DNA of 6,236 nucleotides from an uncultured Blautia sp. (GTDB lineage Bacteria > Bacillota_A > Clostridia > Lachnospirales > Lachnospiraceae), in contig CAJLTE010000142.1 of assembly GCA_905209435.1 (NCBI GenBank), positions 1 through 6,236 of the forward strand, in the 5' to 3' direction. Of this stretch, positions 6,170-6,236 are shown piece after piece. The first letter of the stretch is position 1; every line of letters starts with the position of its first letter. The translations under genes and the position numbers were made by a program. Below the pieces are notes generated by a model, which saw only the letters and a list, made by a program, of their open reading frames with translations, was not told the DNA's origin and did not search any database.

Positions 6170-6187
6170 CAGAACTTCCTATTATGC

Positions 6188-6214
6188 AAAAAAGAATCCT
6201 GCAAGCAGGATTCT
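6188..6214 (-). terminator. Rho-independent terminator of a gene beyond the right edge
   Basis: On the minus strand AGAATCCTG (6206-6214) and CAGGATTCT (6193-6201) form a perfect 9-bp stem with a CTTG loop, followed by a T-run (complement of 6188-6193). It points leftward, so it ends a transcript coming from right of 6236 and insulates spoIIM from it. In related genomes a NUDIX hydrolase gene can sit there, but that is not visible here. Confidence 0.9.
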
Positions 6215-6227
6215 CCGCCTGCGGCGG
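6215..6227. repeat. GC-rich hairpin abutting the terminator
   Basis: CCGCC (6215-6219) and GGCGG (6223-6227) pair around a 3-nt loop, with no gap to the terminator stem at 6214. The last 22 bases of the window are far richer in G+C than the neighbouring intergenic DNA. It may be the 3' end of the neighbouring gene or part of a terminator-linked repeat; all three minus-strand frames are open across it for this short distance, so coding cannot be judged. Confidence 0.4.
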
Positions 6228-6236
6228 GTCGCTCCA

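Overview
The window looks like chromosomal core sequence from an endospore-forming clostridium, most likely a gut Lachnospiraceae. This rests on AT-leaning intergenic DNA, AGGAGG-type ribosome binding sites, close protein resemblance to clostridial families, and the SpoIIM-XerD neighbourhood, which is also close together in Bacillus. No mobile element, CRISPR array, rRNA or tRNA gene was found. All six main genes look intact.

Layout, left to right. (1) Positions 64-1739, minus strand: an iron-sulfur operon, iscR (Rrf2-family regulator with three cluster-binding cysteines) followed after 17 nt by nifS/iscS (group I cysteine desulfurase). A strong sigma-A-type promoter lies upstream of iscR. 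A scaffold gene (iscU/nifU) would be expected next, but only 63 nt remain in the window and they hold a stem-loop. (2) Positions 1897-3240, plus strand, divergent from iscR: a 12-helix MOP-superfamily flippase of the SpoVB type. (3) Positions 3287-4318, plus strand: an AroG-type DAHP synthase, first enzyme of the shikimate pathway, with a probable promoter of its own buried in the end of the flippase gene. (4) Positions 4331-4376: a nested, bidirectional terminator between the convergent DAHP synthase and xerD genes. (5) Positions 4393-5277, minus strand: xerD, with a good sigma-A-type promoter. Just upstream of that promoter are three TCGA-centred boxes resembling Spo0A sites. (6) Positions 5517-6104, minus strand: spoIIM, part of the SpoIID-M-P engulfment machinery. 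(7) Positions 6105-6236: a possible 16-codon leader ORF and a dyad that could hide the spoIIM ribosome binding site, then a strong minus-strand terminator for a gene beyond the right edge.

Functionally the window joins Fe-S/sulfur metabolism, aromatic amino acid synthesis, chromosome dimer resolution and sporulation envelope functions. The genes are ordinary; the points worth checking are regulatory: the Spo0A-like box cluster at xerD, the leader ORF/hairpin before spoIIM, and the altered cluster-ligand pattern in IscR. Nothing here is convincing as a wholly new system.
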